Shown piece by piece: positions 24,938-33,968 of a stretch of 64,000 nucleotides of DNA. Position 1 is the first letter of the stretch. Every line of letters starts with the position of its first letter. Source of the DNA: an uncultured Bacteroidia bacterium (GTDB lineage Bacteria; Bacteroidota; Bacteroidia; Bacteroidales; UBA932); contig CACZZF010000010.1 in the NCBI GenBank assembly GCA_902785575.1, positions 39,161 through 103,160 of the forward strand. The letters run 5' to 3'. The notes below the pieces were generated by a model. That model made no database searches. It was not told where the DNA came from and worked only from the letters and a program-made list of their open reading frames with translations. Position numbers and translations under genes: made by a program.

Positions 24938-25171
24938 GTGTGAAACTTTGTTTTACTAGGGTTCGTATTATAGGACGGCCATGGTACCGGAGGCCGCGTT
25001 TTTTCAGAGGATATCAGACTTGTCAAAGACTCGATGGCAACCCCCTCGTCAGGAAAAGTTACAAGTTATCAATACGAAGTCGCATTTTAAAAAGCCGCGA
25101 TTTTTGGCCTAAAATGGCACTTTTCGGAATAATATTTTTCAAAAACCGCATTTAGCAGCACTCTAAGGCGC

Positions 25172-25202
25172 TTGCAAAAACGCCAGCAAATTTTTACCTT
25201 TG
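25172..25202 (+). promoter_or_regulatory. Bacteroidota promoter for the DUF1653 fusion gene
   Basis: -33 TTG at 25172-25174, 20-bp spacer, -7 TACCTTTG at 25195-25202; the ATG follows 16 bp later. The preceding 230 bp (24938-25170) show no gene. Confidence 0.7.
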
Positions 25203-25217
25203 TAGAAACCACTTTTT

Positions 25218-25805
25218 ATGCCCCTAAAACTCTATCTTGACAAGCGCCAAAACAAGCACGGAGAGGCCCCTATAAGGGTTGTCTGGTCATTTAACGGAGA
25301 CCGGTACCAGACCACCATGGGCTTCAGCATCCCTCCTAAAGCCTGGGACGACCAGGAATGCCGCATGACACCGGCCGCATATAATCACAAGAATACGGCC
25401 TCTTCCACCATCAATGCCTTCATCATCGCCTTGGAGAAAGCTGTGAACCGCCTGGAGAACTACGCCCGTGTACAGAATGCGACCCTCACCAAGCCCATCG
25501 TCAAGCAGGTAATAGCCGATGTCCTGGCTGCCGGTGGAGAGTACCCGGCCGCTCAGGAGCCACAGTGGAAGAAGATGCTGAAGGAACGCGGCCTTTCAAA
25601 AGCCCGCTACTTTGAACACTTCAAGGGTGGCAAATACAAGCTTATCGGCTTTGGAAAAGATTCCGAGACGCTGGAGGATGTGGTCATCTACCAAGCTCTG
25701 TACGGCGTTGGCCAGATCTGGGTACGGCCCTACGACATCTTCTTCAGCAAGGTGACGCTGCCGGATGGGACGGAGGTGGAAAGGTTTAAAGAGATTAACA
25801 TATAA
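25218..25805 (+). CDS. Integrase-type Arm domain fused to DUF1653
   Basis: 195 residues. Residues 1 to about 45 match the Arm DNA-binding domain of Bacteroidota tyrosine recombinases (KLYLDKRQNKHGEAPIRVVW, then TTMGFSIPPKAWD), followed by a helical segment like the core-binding start. Instead of the catalytic domain there is, from about residue 135, a DUF1653 domain: YFEHFKGGKYKLIGFGKDSE, VVIYQALYG, IWVRPYDIFFSKV. DUF1653 is usually a free 70-residue protein. This may be a truncated integrase joined to a resident gene, or a DNA-binding adaptor. Confidence 0.7.
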   Translation: MPLKLYLDKRQNKHGEAPIRVVWSFNGDRYQTTMGFSIPPKAWDDQECRMTPAAYNHKNTASSTINAFIIALEKAVNRLENYARVQNATLTKPIVKQVIADVLAAGGEYPAAQEPQWKKMLKERGLSKARYFEHFKGGKYKLIGFGKDSETLEDVVIYQALYGVGQIWVRPYDIFFSKVTLPDGTEVERFKEINI

Positions 25806-25819
25806 ACACACAACTTACT

Positions 25820-26536
25820 ATGGCAAAGTCATATCGAGAAGATTACATCAGAAGAAAGATTAAAAGTCTTTTGTATTCTGATATTGATCATCTTTATCAA
25901 AATCCTATTTTGAACTACCAAGGGGTCACAAAAGATACGAGGCAATTATACACAGAGGTTGTGGCTTCAGAAATCCTCAAGAACTTAAAGTGTCTGGATA
26001 GTATTTCTATGATATACAGGAATAATCCCTATCGAATTCTTTCCCACCAAGAAAGAACAATACCAGATTCATCTTCCAATCGCGAGGAAGAAAGAATAGC
26101 TATCACCTTGTTAAATAAAAGCAATCTTGGACTAAACAAAAAGGCAGGGTTAGGAATGGTTTTCGATTATCAAGTTCCTTTGAAGCGAACAAAGGAAGAT
26201 AAAGGTGTGGGAAAAATTGATTTGGTTTCTATATCTGATGATAGGAATACGGTTTTTTTGCTAGAGTTAAAAAAAAGAGATAGTAAGGAGTCAATGTTAA
26301 GATGCGTATTGGAGGCATATACCTATTTTAAACAATTGGATTCCGAAAAGTTTAAGAAAGAGTATAATGATATTTGTGCGCAAGACGCTGTTATCACTCC
26401 AGCACCATTAGTATTTTTAGGGGGAAGACAACATTCTGAATACATCAACAAGAAGCATCCATATTTACGTCAGTTAATGAAAGAATTGGGAGATATGAAA
26501 CCATTTTTCATTACGCAGGAGGAGGCAATAATATAG
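25820..26536 (+). CDS. Candidate PD-(D/E)XK nuclease, AT-rich cargo gene
   Basis: 238 residues. A segment GKIDLVSISDDRNTVFLLEL followed by KKRD matches the D...(E)xK core of PD-(D/E)XK enzymes, with a following helix (VLEAYTYFKQL) as in that fold. No methylase or restriction partner nearby. The gene is markedly more AT-rich than its neighbours, a sign of separate origin. It starts 15 bp after the DUF1653 fusion, so the two probably share a transcript. Could belong to a defence function, which is inference from island context. Confidence 0.55.
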   Translation: MAKSYREDYIRRKIKSLLYSDIDHLYQNPILNYQGVTKDTRQLYTEVVASEILKNLKCLDSISMIYRNNPYRILSHQERTIPDSSSNREEERIAITLLNKSNLGLNKKAGLGMVFDYQVPLKRTKEDKGVGKIDLVSISDDRNTVFLLELKKRDSKESMLRCVLEAYTYFKQLDSEKFKKEYNDICAQDAVITPAPLVFLGGRQHSEYINKKHPYLRQLMKELGDMKPFFITQEEAII

Positions 26537-26631
26537 AGACAAATAATGAAGATAACCATCCGTCGCGGCAACCAGATTGGCGGATGGTTCAATAGTATTC
26601 ACTGACGATATCGATTTGCCACCGTTTTTGC

Positions 26632-26665
26632 AAGCGCCACTGGGGTTATTCTCGGGGCGCTTTTT
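26632..26665 (+). terminator. Terminator after the 25820 gene
   Basis: AAGCGCC (26632-26638)/GGCGCTT (26656-26662) arms followed by TTTTTG. A further 9-bp hairpin AACCATCCG/CGGATGGTT lies upstream at 26554-26589. Confidence 0.6.
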
Positions 26666-26743
26666 GTATTTCTTCTTCTCATAATCCCGGATTTTAGCAA
26701 TTATTACCTTCTTATTAGCAATGGCTTTTCGTATTAATATAGT

Positions 26744-27745
26744 ATGAAACAAACAAAAACATACAATCAAAAACTGATTCAGTCGGTCATTGAGAATGGA
26801 CCGCAGCCACTGTACGAAATCTTCAATAATGAAAGCGTCGAGCGTATTCTCTCAGGCGTAACCCTTGAAAAAACACTATTCCGAGGGAAGCGCTCTCAAA
26901 CATCTCTCTCGATCAAGAGCGTCGACGCAGGGCAGGACCTTGCGCGTATCTTTGGGCTCAATCCGAAAATCTTTGCCGACAAATATCTGCAGGCCACTTC
27001 TGGGGACGGTCAGGAAGCAAGACGAATTCGTACCCTTCACTCTTCCTCCCTGCTGTGCCTGCTGTGTTTCTACGGCGTTTCAGAGGAGCGGCCGCTAAAC
27101 CTCAACCTTGAAGGGCACCAGGTTGCATTCACGTCATCCAAATTTGAGGTGAAGAATCCGGTGGGAACCGATGAGACTGGAAAGGAACACAACTCCAATA
27201 TGGACGTTGTCCTTTACGGAAAGGACTCCCAGACCGGCAAGAAGGTAATCCTGTTCCTGGAATCGAAGTTCTCGGAATACATGGCCTGGGGCAAGTACAG
27301 CGGCATTTCCAACCACGTATATCGGAAGGTATATGCCCGGCTGAGCCATGATGGCGTCCTTGAAAGAATGGGGCTCAAATATGAAGAATGCCCTGACAAT
27401 CCGGCCTATTCAGACCTGGCTCCCATTAAAGGAAGCACGCTCCACTATACCGGAGGCATTAAGCAGATTGTTTCTCACTTCCTCGGTGTCAAGAATGCCG
27501 TAGCAGGGAAACAATTTGATGATTATGACATCTACCTGGGTGAAATCCTGTACAAATTCCCGGACTCTTTAGAAGACGCCAATCTAAAGTTCAAAGACTA
27601 CGTCCAGTTATACAATACGCTTGCGGAGGGACTCAATCAATTATCTGAGGACAAAATCAAAGTCCTGGGCCAATGCCTGACGTATCAGGATGCCTTCAAG
27701 GATTATGATTTGGAGGAATCCGTCCGCACCTTCTATTCTCTCTGA
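26744..27745 (+). CDS. Candidate restriction endonuclease-like protein (PGN_0703-like)
   Basis: 333 residues. The middle has NSNMDVVLYGKDSQTGKK followed by VILFLESKFSEY, a D...ExK nuclease core of the kind found in the PGN_0703-type putative restriction endonucleases of Bacteroidota. The N-terminal 100 residues are helical and do not resemble a known DNA-binding domain. It stands alone without methylase. The assignment to that family is from memory of the motif and should be checked by profile search. Confidence 0.55.
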   Translation: MKQTKTYNQKLIQSVIENGPQPLYEIFNNESVERILSGVTLEKTLFRGKRSQTSLSIKSVDAGQDLARIFGLNPKIFADKYLQATSGDGQEARRIRTLHSSSLLCLLCFYGVSEERPLNLNLEGHQVAFTSSKFEVKNPVGTDETGKEHNSNMDVVLYGKDSQTGKKVILFLESKFSEYMAWGKYSGISNHVYRKVYARLSHDGVLERMGLKYEECPDNPAYSDLAPIKGSTLHYTGGIKQIVSHFLGVKNAVAGKQFDDYDIYLGEILYKFPDSLEDANLKFKDYVQLYNTLAEGLNQLSEDKIKVLGQCLTYQDAFKDYDLEESVRTFYSL

Positions 27746-28080
27746 TTACCATGACCCCGTACATCGCAGATGAAGCCCACTTCAAGGAAGGGATAACCCG
27801 GATGCCTGTATCGGGATGAAGAAGTTCGATTCCGTTTGAGCAGGATTCAAGTGTAAGAACTACGCAAGGAAGAAATACTGTGGAGATCCTATTATGAAGG
27901 GGTGAAACGAGCTAGTGCATTTGGGGCGCGAAAAAATTGTACCGGGAGAGGAAGAACACCATCTAATGGGCGATTTAGCATTGATGTCAGCGCAACGGAG
28001 AAGCGCTCAAAAACCCCACTGTAAGCATCTACAATGAGCTTTTGTCGCTGTAATGAGAAAGCCTGAAATACAGGCACCAC
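27746..28080. other. Non-coding right end of element 2
   Basis: 335 bp with short frames broken by stops, including a Cys/Lys-rich frame at about 27816-27904 that is interrupted by TGA. May be decayed coding sequence; nothing could be identified. Confidence 0.4.
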
Positions 28081-28100
28081 TCTCGCTCTCTCCGCAAAAA
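28081..28100. mobile_element. attR of the tandem insertion
   Basis: TCTCGCTCTCTCCGCAAAAA, identical over 20 bp to attL at the tRNA. The original chromosome resumes here. Confidence 0.85.
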
Positions 28101-28128
28101 ACCTTACAGGACTTCCTGTAAGGTTTTT
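28101..28128 (+). terminator. Original tRNA-Ser terminator, now displaced
   Basis: ACCTTACAGGA/TCCTGTAAGGT stem followed by TTTTTTC, directly after attR. Before integration it would have stood 5 bp behind the tRNA. Confidence 0.75.
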
Positions 28129-28226
28129 TCATTTATAGTTCCTTATCCTTGTCATTAGTGCGTTACAATTCTGGTATTGATGTGTTATATTAGTAGACAG
28201 CACGATAGATGAGGTAATAAGCAGCG

Positions 28227-28703
28227 ATGTCACAAGACTTTTTGACCGACGCTTTCATACGGCTTCGACATAAGCTGAGAGTGGTTTCCGGACGCTTGAT
28301 CGCGGATTCGGCAGGGGCGGAAGACATCCTTCAGGACAGTTTCGTACGGCTATGGAGAAGGAAATATCCGTTGCGGTCAGAAACAGAAGCGGAGGCGTTG
28401 TTGGCAAAGACGGTAAAGAATGCGAGCCTGAATGAGAAGAGGCGAAAGCGAGGAGAGCCATTGGAGAAGGATATTGTAGATGAGAGTCCGGACGCGGAAG
28501 AGAAGGAACGGACATACAATGAACTGAAACGGAAGATTGACAGTGAATTGACGTCGACACAAAAGTACATCTTGGAAGAAAAAGAATACGGAGGGCGGAC
28601 TTTGGAGGATATTGCCAGAGAACTGAAGATGGAACCAGCCGCGGTGAGGATGCAACTCTCCAGAGCGAGGAAAATACTAAGAAACAGTTTGAGCCATGAA
28701 TGA
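28227..28703 (+). CDS. ECF-type RNA polymerase sigma factor
   Basis: 158 residues. Region 2: AEDILQDSFVRLWRRKY (-10 recognition and core binding). Region 4 with a helix-turn-helix: YGGRTLEDIARELKMEPAAV followed by RMQLSRARK. First of a four-gene set; its stop overlaps the start of the next gene, a single-pass membrane protein that fits an anti-sigma factor. Directs RNA polymerase to an unknown regulon, possibly in response to envelope signals. Confidence 0.92.
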   Translation: MSQDFLTDAFIRLRHKLRVVSGRLIADSAGAEDILQDSFVRLWRRKYPLRSETEAEALLAKTVKNASLNEKRRKRGEPLEKDIVDESPDAEEKERTYNELKRKIDSELTSTQKYILEEKEYGGRTLEDIARELKMEPAAVRMQLSRARKILRNSLSHE

Positions 28704-29103
28704 CAATGAGAAATACTTGGAACTGATGCGGCGTTACTTTGATGCGGAGACTTCTCCCGAGGAGGAGAAGGATTTAGCTTTGTTTGCCGCATCGACGGCT
28801 AATCCCGCATTCCAGGAACTGCAAGGAGTGTTGGGATATCTCTCCATCGGCCGTCAGAAAAAAGCGAACAAGCTCCGGACAGTCCGGTTCTTCTCGTTTG
28901 TGGCTGCAGCGAGCGTCGCGATCGTGACAGCAATTGGCTTAACCCTTTCAAATCAGAGTCACAACTCCTGTATCCGCTATACCTATGGCAACAAAGATAA
29001 TGACGAAGCATTGATTATGGAATCCGTTGAATCTTCTCTTGCCGATTTCTTCACTGGTAATACTCCTGCCGAGGCCAATCTGTTTGAATTGTTCGAGCGA
29101 TGA
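28696..29103 (+). CDS. Putative anti-sigma factor, single-pass membrane protein
   Basis: 135 residues. N-terminal cytoplasmic helix region with a typical opening (YLELMRRYFDAETSPEEEKD), one membrane segment at about 65-83 (FFSFVAAASVAIVTAIGLTL), then a short periplasmic tail. Overlaps the sigma gene and the next gene by a few bases. The size, topology and position fit an anti-sigma protein, but no zinc-binding anti-sigma motif is present. Confidence 0.65.
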   Translation: MNDNEKYLELMRRYFDAETSPEEEKDLALFAASTANPAFQELQGVLGYLSIGRQKKANKLRTVRFFSFVAAASVAIVTAIGLTLSNQSHNSCIRYTYGNKDNDEALIMESVESSLADFFTGNTPAEANLFELFER

Positions 29104-29546
29104 AAAAGATAATCATATGCCTGATGTCCCTGCTCCTGTCCACGGGAGCGGCATTTGCCCAGAAGGGACTTAACTGCTATCCCGTCTTCCGGGGAAAAGT
29201 GATTCCCGAAAAGCAGATGGTCATGACGGAAGTCCGCGGTGATGGCATGGCGACTTACAAGCTTAGTTACTATAGAAGCGTCCATTTTCAGGTCGACACA
29301 ATGACAGCACGGAAAGTCGCTGCCATGGTGGAGGCCGATGCCCTGACAGCAGATTCGGCGGAAACCGAGAAGACAGGGGAATTGTTAACCTATGGTCTAG
29401 TTCAACTCAAACCATTAGGGAGTATTCGACGATATCTATGTTATCAGGCCCGACCGACCGATTATCACGCTTGGATAATCACGATGATCTACTTAGAGGG
29501 CTCCGCCACGCTCCAAGACCTTCGTTCCATGTTTGAAAAGCAGTAA
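29100..29546 (+). CDS. Small exported protein (DUF6108-like)
   Basis: 148 residues with signal peptide MKKIIICLMSLLLSTGAAFA. The start overlaps the previous stop (ATGA). The rest has no recognised enzyme motif; the opening LNCYPVFRGKVIPEKQMVMT and position behind an ECF sigma pair resemble a Bacteroidales family of unknown function. Possibly a target or accessory of the sigma system. Confidence 0.6.
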   Translation: MKKIIICLMSLLLSTGAAFAQKGLNCYPVFRGKVIPEKQMVMTEVRGDGMATYKLSYYRSVHFQVDTMTARKVAAMVEADALTADSAETEKTGELLTYGLVQLKPLGSIRRYLCYQARPTDYHAWIITMIYLEGSATLQDLRSMFEKQ

Positions 29547-29549
29547 ATT

Positions 29550-30197
29550 ATGAAACACCTGATCATTACCCTTATTTCGGGTTGCATCGCCTTGTCGGCC
29601 ATGGCGCAGAATGCCGATACAACGACTGCCATCGTGGGGAAGAAACTAAATTTTGAACAGCCTACTGTCCTCATTAACAATTACTTTGATATTGTCAAGG
29701 CGCATCTTTCCGCTGAAGGACGCAAGGAATGGAAACCTGAATTCAGTCTGAGAGCCAATGTCATGTTTTTGGACGAATCAATCAATTTGACAGGAGGCAT
29801 AAGGACAAGCCCGAACAAGGTATTCGGACTCGGCACCGGTTGGGGGCAGCGATTCTTCATCTATGGCCCCGAAAGTCACCCTGATGGTCAGCGCCTGACC
29901 TTTTACCTGTACCATCGGCATTACATCCCTTTGGGGCACAAGCAAAGGTTCTCGTTTTACAGCGATATCATCGGCGGCGGTATGTATGTATACAAGATGA
30001 GCGGGAGTGAGGTCCCCACAGATTATCCGCCCCAAACAGGCCATTTGCTTTGGTGGTTTCCTAGCAAACCCGGTGGCTTGTCCTGGTACTTCTCTTGGCA
30101 ACCCGGTATCGCCATCAGGATGTGGGGGAAGTCCAACATCTTCCTCGGTTTAAGTATCGCGCCATCCTTCGGTTTCCATGCGGGAATCGCGCTTTAG
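29550..30197 (+). CDS. Exported protein, probably outer-membrane beta-barrel
   Basis: 215 residues with signal peptide MKHLIITLISGCIALSAMAQ. The mature part alternates polar and aromatic residues with Gly turns (GLGTGWGQRFFIYGP, GLSWYFSWQPGIAIRMWG) and ends in a hydrophobic FGFHAGIAL, consistent with a small outer-membrane barrel. Last gene of the sigma-factor group; convergent with the mannosidase gene. Confidence 0.6.
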   Translation: MKHLIITLISGCIALSAMAQNADTTTAIVGKKLNFEQPTVLINNYFDIVKAHLSAEGRKEWKPEFSLRANVMFLDESINLTGGIRTSPNKVFGLGTGWGQRFFIYGPESHPDGQRLTFYLYHRHYIPLGHKQRFSFYSDIIGGGMYVYKMSGSEVPTDYPPQTGHLLWWFPSKPGGLSWYFSWQPGIAIRMWGKSNIFLGLSIAPSFGFHAGIAL

Positions 30198-30221
30198 TCG
30201 TGTATTATTGAACTCTCGCCT

Positions 30222-33200
30222 TTATTTCTCCGCTGTCGCTGAGAATACGATGATGTTGCGCTCTTCCGGGAGCTGGATTTCCTTGGCACCGTCAACGGGA
30301 ATGCTCACAAGGTACATATATGAGAATACATATGCCTTGTTTCGGACGCTGGGGTTGTGGGTGTGCGTGCCAACGTATGCGATGTCGTCAGTTCTGAGCA
30401 CCGACTCGTAATACCCCGGCCATCCATACACTCCGTAGAAGCCGGTGTAATTGGAAACGCTCTTTACGATCGTGTTGTCACCAACCTTGAAACTCGCGTT
30501 GGCGGGTTTGTCGGATGGCGCTTCCACATTCTCCTGAGGCACTCCCCTGCGCCTGGGCATCGGGCAAGACGCGACGAGCAGGTGGAGTGTCTTGGTGCCT
30601 TCCGGCACCGCGATGGTCTGCGAGGCACACATCACGGCGTCATTGTAGTCTGGCTCTCCGAACTTGAAAGGAATACCTCTGTATGAGAAGTTGTCGGGCA
30701 TGATTTCAGCCGCGAAAGAGTCTCGATCCCTACCGATACGTCCCATTGTGGGGAAGTTGTCGGTGGTGATTCCCACAATATTATACGGGAGCTTGACTTC
30801 CTGGAATACGGGAGTGGTAATTTTTACCGAAGGAGCGGCGAAATGAACTCGGAAAGTCTTGAGAGCGAACTTGGTAGATTCCACGTCCAGAGCTTTGCCG
30901 GCGAATGATGCCGCACCCTTTGGAGACTCGATGCCGTTGGTCTCCTCGGCTCCGGTCAGGGCAGTGCTGAACAGGATCTGTCCCTTCGCTCCTTTGCCGG
31001 AAAGCTCATATACACGGACTATGTATCCGTCTCCATCCTGGGCCTTCTTGAACGCCTTCACACGGAGGTTAGGGTTCGTGGAAGAAACGAGGGAGACAGT
31101 CTTACCGAGCTTGCCGGGATGCTTCTCCGCCAAGAAAGCCATCTTGTCCTGATTGAGGGCGTCAGCGGCGATGTCGGCAAGTGCGGGGTCGAGTGCGCCC
31201 TTATGCCCTACTATGCTATATGTGAAGGTGTGCTCACCGAAGTCTTGGGTGGCCTGCTCGCCATAGCCTCTGGATGCTGTCGGAGTATGGATAAGTGTTA
31301 GGCGGATAGTGTGGTCATTTGGTTTGTCCCAGCCATATTTGCAGTCATTCATAATGGTCACTCCGTATGAGTTATCTGAAGCGGTCATGTCAGCCCACTG
31401 CTGTCCGATGACTTCGTATGCGGTGGGGACATTGTTGCCGCGCTTGATATTGCCCATTCCGAGGTCGTATGTGGCTTCCGGTGCGTCAAATGCCACAGGG
31501 AAGCTTGCCTTGAGAAGTGAAGCCCTGGAGGCCCAGTTCACGGTGTTGACAACGTCGATGCGGTCATCGGCCGCACCGTCGGTGAGAATTATCCTCTGAA
31601 CGAAAGTAGATCCCGCGTATTCCTTCTCGACTTTGAGGACAGCCCTCAGGGATCCGCATTCCTCCACGCTGACTTTGACATTGCCGGCAACTTTCTCGGG
31701 TTCCCTATCCACGACCTCCTTCAGAATCTCCCATGCGGGCCAAGAGTCAGATTTGTTGTCGGGGAAGAAGGCGTAACCGAAAGCTTCTCCCTGGCGGACG
31801 AGCTCTTTGCCAAATCTCTTATCGATGATAGAGGCGATGTCACCGTCGGAATTTAGGGTCACACGGTAGATTCTGTTCTCAATCGTGCTTCCAGAAGCCT
31901 TGAGAACCGGATTCTTGGCCTCAGCTTTGACGGAAGGCCTTATGTCATAGACAGATAGACCGAGTGAAGGGTCCGAGCCAGCGAAGAGTACTGTGGCCTG
32001 GCCGTCCTCGCGGGAAATAATCTGGGCATTGACCTTTTTGCCGTCAGGGCCATACACGTCAACTGACTTATATCGATCGGGCAAGTCGATATTGATGCTG
32101 GCGATGTCCTTGTTGGCCGCGGTCACATGATTGTATACGATGACCGGGGTCCCCTTGACCATGGTGTTCATCACGGAGCCCATGCCGGTGACGCCCGTCT
32201 CGACAAGGCTGTTCATCTGACGAAGATTGATGTACTCGTCATTGTATGAGAACTGGTAGCATTCAGGAAGGCTGGTGCCGGTCAGATCGTCGTGGAACTG
32301 GTGCCAAATCACTCTCTTCCAGCCCTCATCGATTGTGTATGAAGGATATGCGAAGCCACCGTAGATCTCGTTCATCGCGGATATGCCTTCCGCCGCTCCG
32401 AGCATTCGTTCGTTGCGTCGGTTGAGATTCTTCATTTCCACCTTAGAGGTATAGTTGCCAGTCGCATGGGTGTCCATCAAGAGTTCACCCTCATATTCGG
32501 GAAGTCTCTCGTCCCATAGGAAATCCATGAACATCTCATCTGAGGTGGCGAACTTCACATTGTAGTCGGGACCCGGATTGTGTACGGCGTCATTTATGAA
32601 CCTTACGCCCGTCGGGGTGCCGGAGCCACCGATGTCTCCGGTGCCAAAGTATCTGTATGCCGCCGGAACCGCGGTCTTTTCAAGACGTGTCTTGAAGTCG
32701 GCAAGGTCGGTGACAGGCTCGCTTGGACTCCAGCTATAACCGCCTCCATCCATCGCCGCCATCAGTTTCCCGCCGTCGAGGCCCTTCCAGACTCCGAAGT
32801 AGAACGGGAACTTCATTCCGTTCTCAAAGAAGGGAAGGTATCTCCATCCGAGTTTTTGTGTGCCGAATCCGATAAGCCCGCAGTGCGCCGCGACGGAAGG
32901 GAGCTGGTAGCCGAATCCGAAGCAGTCAGGGAGCATGATGTCTGTCGATAGCTTACCGAACTCTTTCATGTAGAATTCCTGGCCGAGGAGGATGTTCCTG
33001 ATTTCTGACTCAATCGAGGGCATGTTGGGGTCATTGGCGTCCCAGGATGCCCCGGAAAGATGCCATCGGCCGGAAGCCACGTATCCTTTGAGCTTTTCGA
33101 AAAGGTCAGGATAGTACTCCTTCGCCCAAGCGTATTTCACGGCTCCTTCGAAACTGAATTTATATTCGGGGTATTCGTCGAGCAGCGCGAAGTTTTGCAC

Positions 33201-33386
33201 AAGCGTGTTGCGCACATACTCGTTGATGGAAGTCTGCACCGTCCATCTCCACTGTGAATCGAAATGGGCGTTGGAAACCATGTAGACTGTAGGTTTGTCC
33301 TTGGTGTCGGATTTTACCTGCGCCATAGCCGCCGTCAGCGGGATCGCGACGATGAATATCGCCAGCAAGACTTTTTTGTTGAGCAT
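30222..33386 (-). CDS. Secreted alpha-mannosidase, glycoside hydrolase family 38
   Basis: 1054 residues from the ATG at 33386, which begins a signal peptide (MLNKKVLLAIFIVAIPLTAA). The catalytic domain has the GH38 metal site NAHFDSQWRW (about residue 40) and the nucleophile region MLPDCFGF (Asp about 154), then GYSW and later beta-sandwich domains. Removes alpha-mannose residues, probably from N-glycans, in the periplasm or outside. The longer open frame upstream (to 33521) is not used because it precedes the TATATTTG promoter box. Confidence 0.92.
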   Translation of the reverse strand: MLNKKVLLAIFIVAIPLTAAMAQVKSDTKDKPTVYMVSNAHFDSQWRWTVQTSINEYVRNTLVQNFALLDEYPEYKFSFEGAVKYAWAKEYYPDLFEKLKGYVASGRWHLSGASWDANDPNMPSIESEIRNILLGQEFYMKEFGKLSTDIMLPDCFGFGYQLPSVAAHCGLIGFGTQKLGWRYLPFFENGMKFPFYFGVWKGLDGGKLMAAMDGGGYSWSPSEPVTDLADFKTRLEKTAVPAAYRYFGTGDIGGSGTPTGVRFINDAVHNPGPDYNVKFATSDEMFMDFLWDERLPEYEGELLMDTHATGNYTSKVEMKNLNRRNERMLGAAEGISAMNEIYGGFAYPSYTIDEGWKRVIWHQFHDDLTGTSLPECYQFSYNDEYINLRQMNSLVETGVTGMGSVMNTMVKGTPVIVYNHVTAANKDIASINIDLPDRYKSVDVYGPDGKKVNAQIISREDGQATVLFAGSDPSLGLSVYDIRPSVKAEAKNPVLKASGSTIENRIYRVTLNSDGDIASIIDKRFGKELVRQGEAFGYAFFPDNKSDSWPAWEILKEVVDREPEKVAGNVKVSVEECGSLRAVLKVEKEYAGSTFVQRIILTDGAADDRIDVVNTVNWASRASLLKASFPVAFDAPEATYDLGMGNIKRGNNVPTAYEVIGQQWADMTASDNSYGVTIMNDCKYGWDKPNDHTIRLTLIHTPTASRGYGEQATQDFGEHTFTYSIVGHKGALDPALADIAADALNQDKMAFLAEKHPGKLGKTVSLVSSTNPNLRVKAFKKAQDGDGYIVRVYELSGKGAKGQILFSTALTGAEETNGIESPKGAASFAGKALDVESTKFALKTFRVHFAAPSVKITTPVFQEVKLPYNIVGITTDNFPTMGRIGRDRDSFAAEIMPDNFSYRGIPFKFGEPDYNDAVMCASQTIAVPEGTKTLHLLVASCPMPRRRGVPQENVEAPSDKPANASFKVGDNTIVKSVSNYTGFYGVYGWPGYYESVLRTDDIAYVGTHTHNPSVRNKAYVFSYMYLVSIPVDGAKEIQLPEERNIIVFSATAEK

Positions 33387-33408
33387 ATTGATAGAAGAAT
33401 CGTTTATA

Positions 33409-33416
33409 CAAATATA
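33409..33416 (-). promoter_or_regulatory. -7 box of the GH38 gene
   Basis: TATATTTG on the minus strand, 23 bp upstream of the ATG at 33386. No clear -33 element. Confidence 0.5.
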
Positions 33417-33537
33417 GTATAATCGATTATTTTTGTGAAAAGTCATAAATATTTCCAACCTTTCGGGCGGGATTTGCGTTATATCTATGAAACCACCCCG
33501 GAAACGGGGAATGTTAAACAACTAAAAGATAATTATT

Positions 33538-33966
33538 ATGAACCCGTATGAATTCCTTATCCCGCTTGGCGTCTGCGTCGTACTTCCTGTACTGATTGTC
33601 TGGATCATCGGACGTGTCCAACAAAATGAAACCAACCGCAAGGCTGAAATCATGCTCAAAGCCATTGAAAACGGCACGGAAATCAACCCCGATCTCTTCA
33701 AATCAAACCGTAATAAAATGAAGTCGATAAAGAAAGATCTCTTGGAAAAGCTCAATGGAGCCTGCATAACCGGCATGCTTGGCTTAGCGTTCCTCTTCCT
33801 CATGCTCTTCGGGAACATGAAAATCTTTATGGCCAACTACCTTCCCCTTGCCGCGGCAATGCTTCTGGCAGTGAGCGTCGGACTGTTCGTCTCCTACTTC
33901 GCCGGCAAGAAGATGCTGGCCAAGGAGATTGAAGCGGAGGAAAAAGAACTCTTCGATAATAAATAA
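33538..33966 (+). CDS. Membrane protein, DUF6249-like
   Basis: 142 residues with a first membrane helix (FLIPLGVCVVLPVLIVWIIG), a cytoplasmic part with ENGTEINPDLF, and two more helices in the C-terminal half. This pattern matches small membrane proteins that precede ECF sigma genes in many Bacteroidota. It is 2 bp upstream of such a gene, and all three genes of the set appear to form one operon. Confidence 0.7.
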   Translation: MNPYEFLIPLGVCVVLPVLIVWIIGRVQQNETNRKAEIMLKAIENGTEINPDLFKSNRNKMKSIKKDLLEKLNGACITGMLGLAFLFLMLFGNMKIFMANYLPLAAAMLLAVSVGLFVSYFAGKKMLAKEIEAEEKELFDNK

Positions 33967-33968
33967 CC

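Larger units (their letters stand above)
23566..28096. mobile_element. Integrated element 2 (about 4.5 kb)
   Basis: Between att cores at 23566-23579 and 28083-28096. Genes: a zinc-binding small protein, a DnaE-derived protein, an Arm-domain/DUF1653 fusion and two candidate nucleases. No complete integrase, so it may depend on the recombinase of element 1 or have lost its own. Base composition changes sharply from gene to gene (GC-rich DnaE-like gene, AT-rich gene at 25820), suggesting assembly from several sources. Confidence 0.75.

Noticed and set aside
27892..28080. Minus-strand frame of 62 codons at the right end of element 2
   Set aside because: No start signal, no recognisable motif; it lies in decayed sequence.
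16506..28096. Prophage or conjugative transposon
   Set aside because: No capsid, terminase, tail, relaxase, coupling or type IV secretion genes seen.
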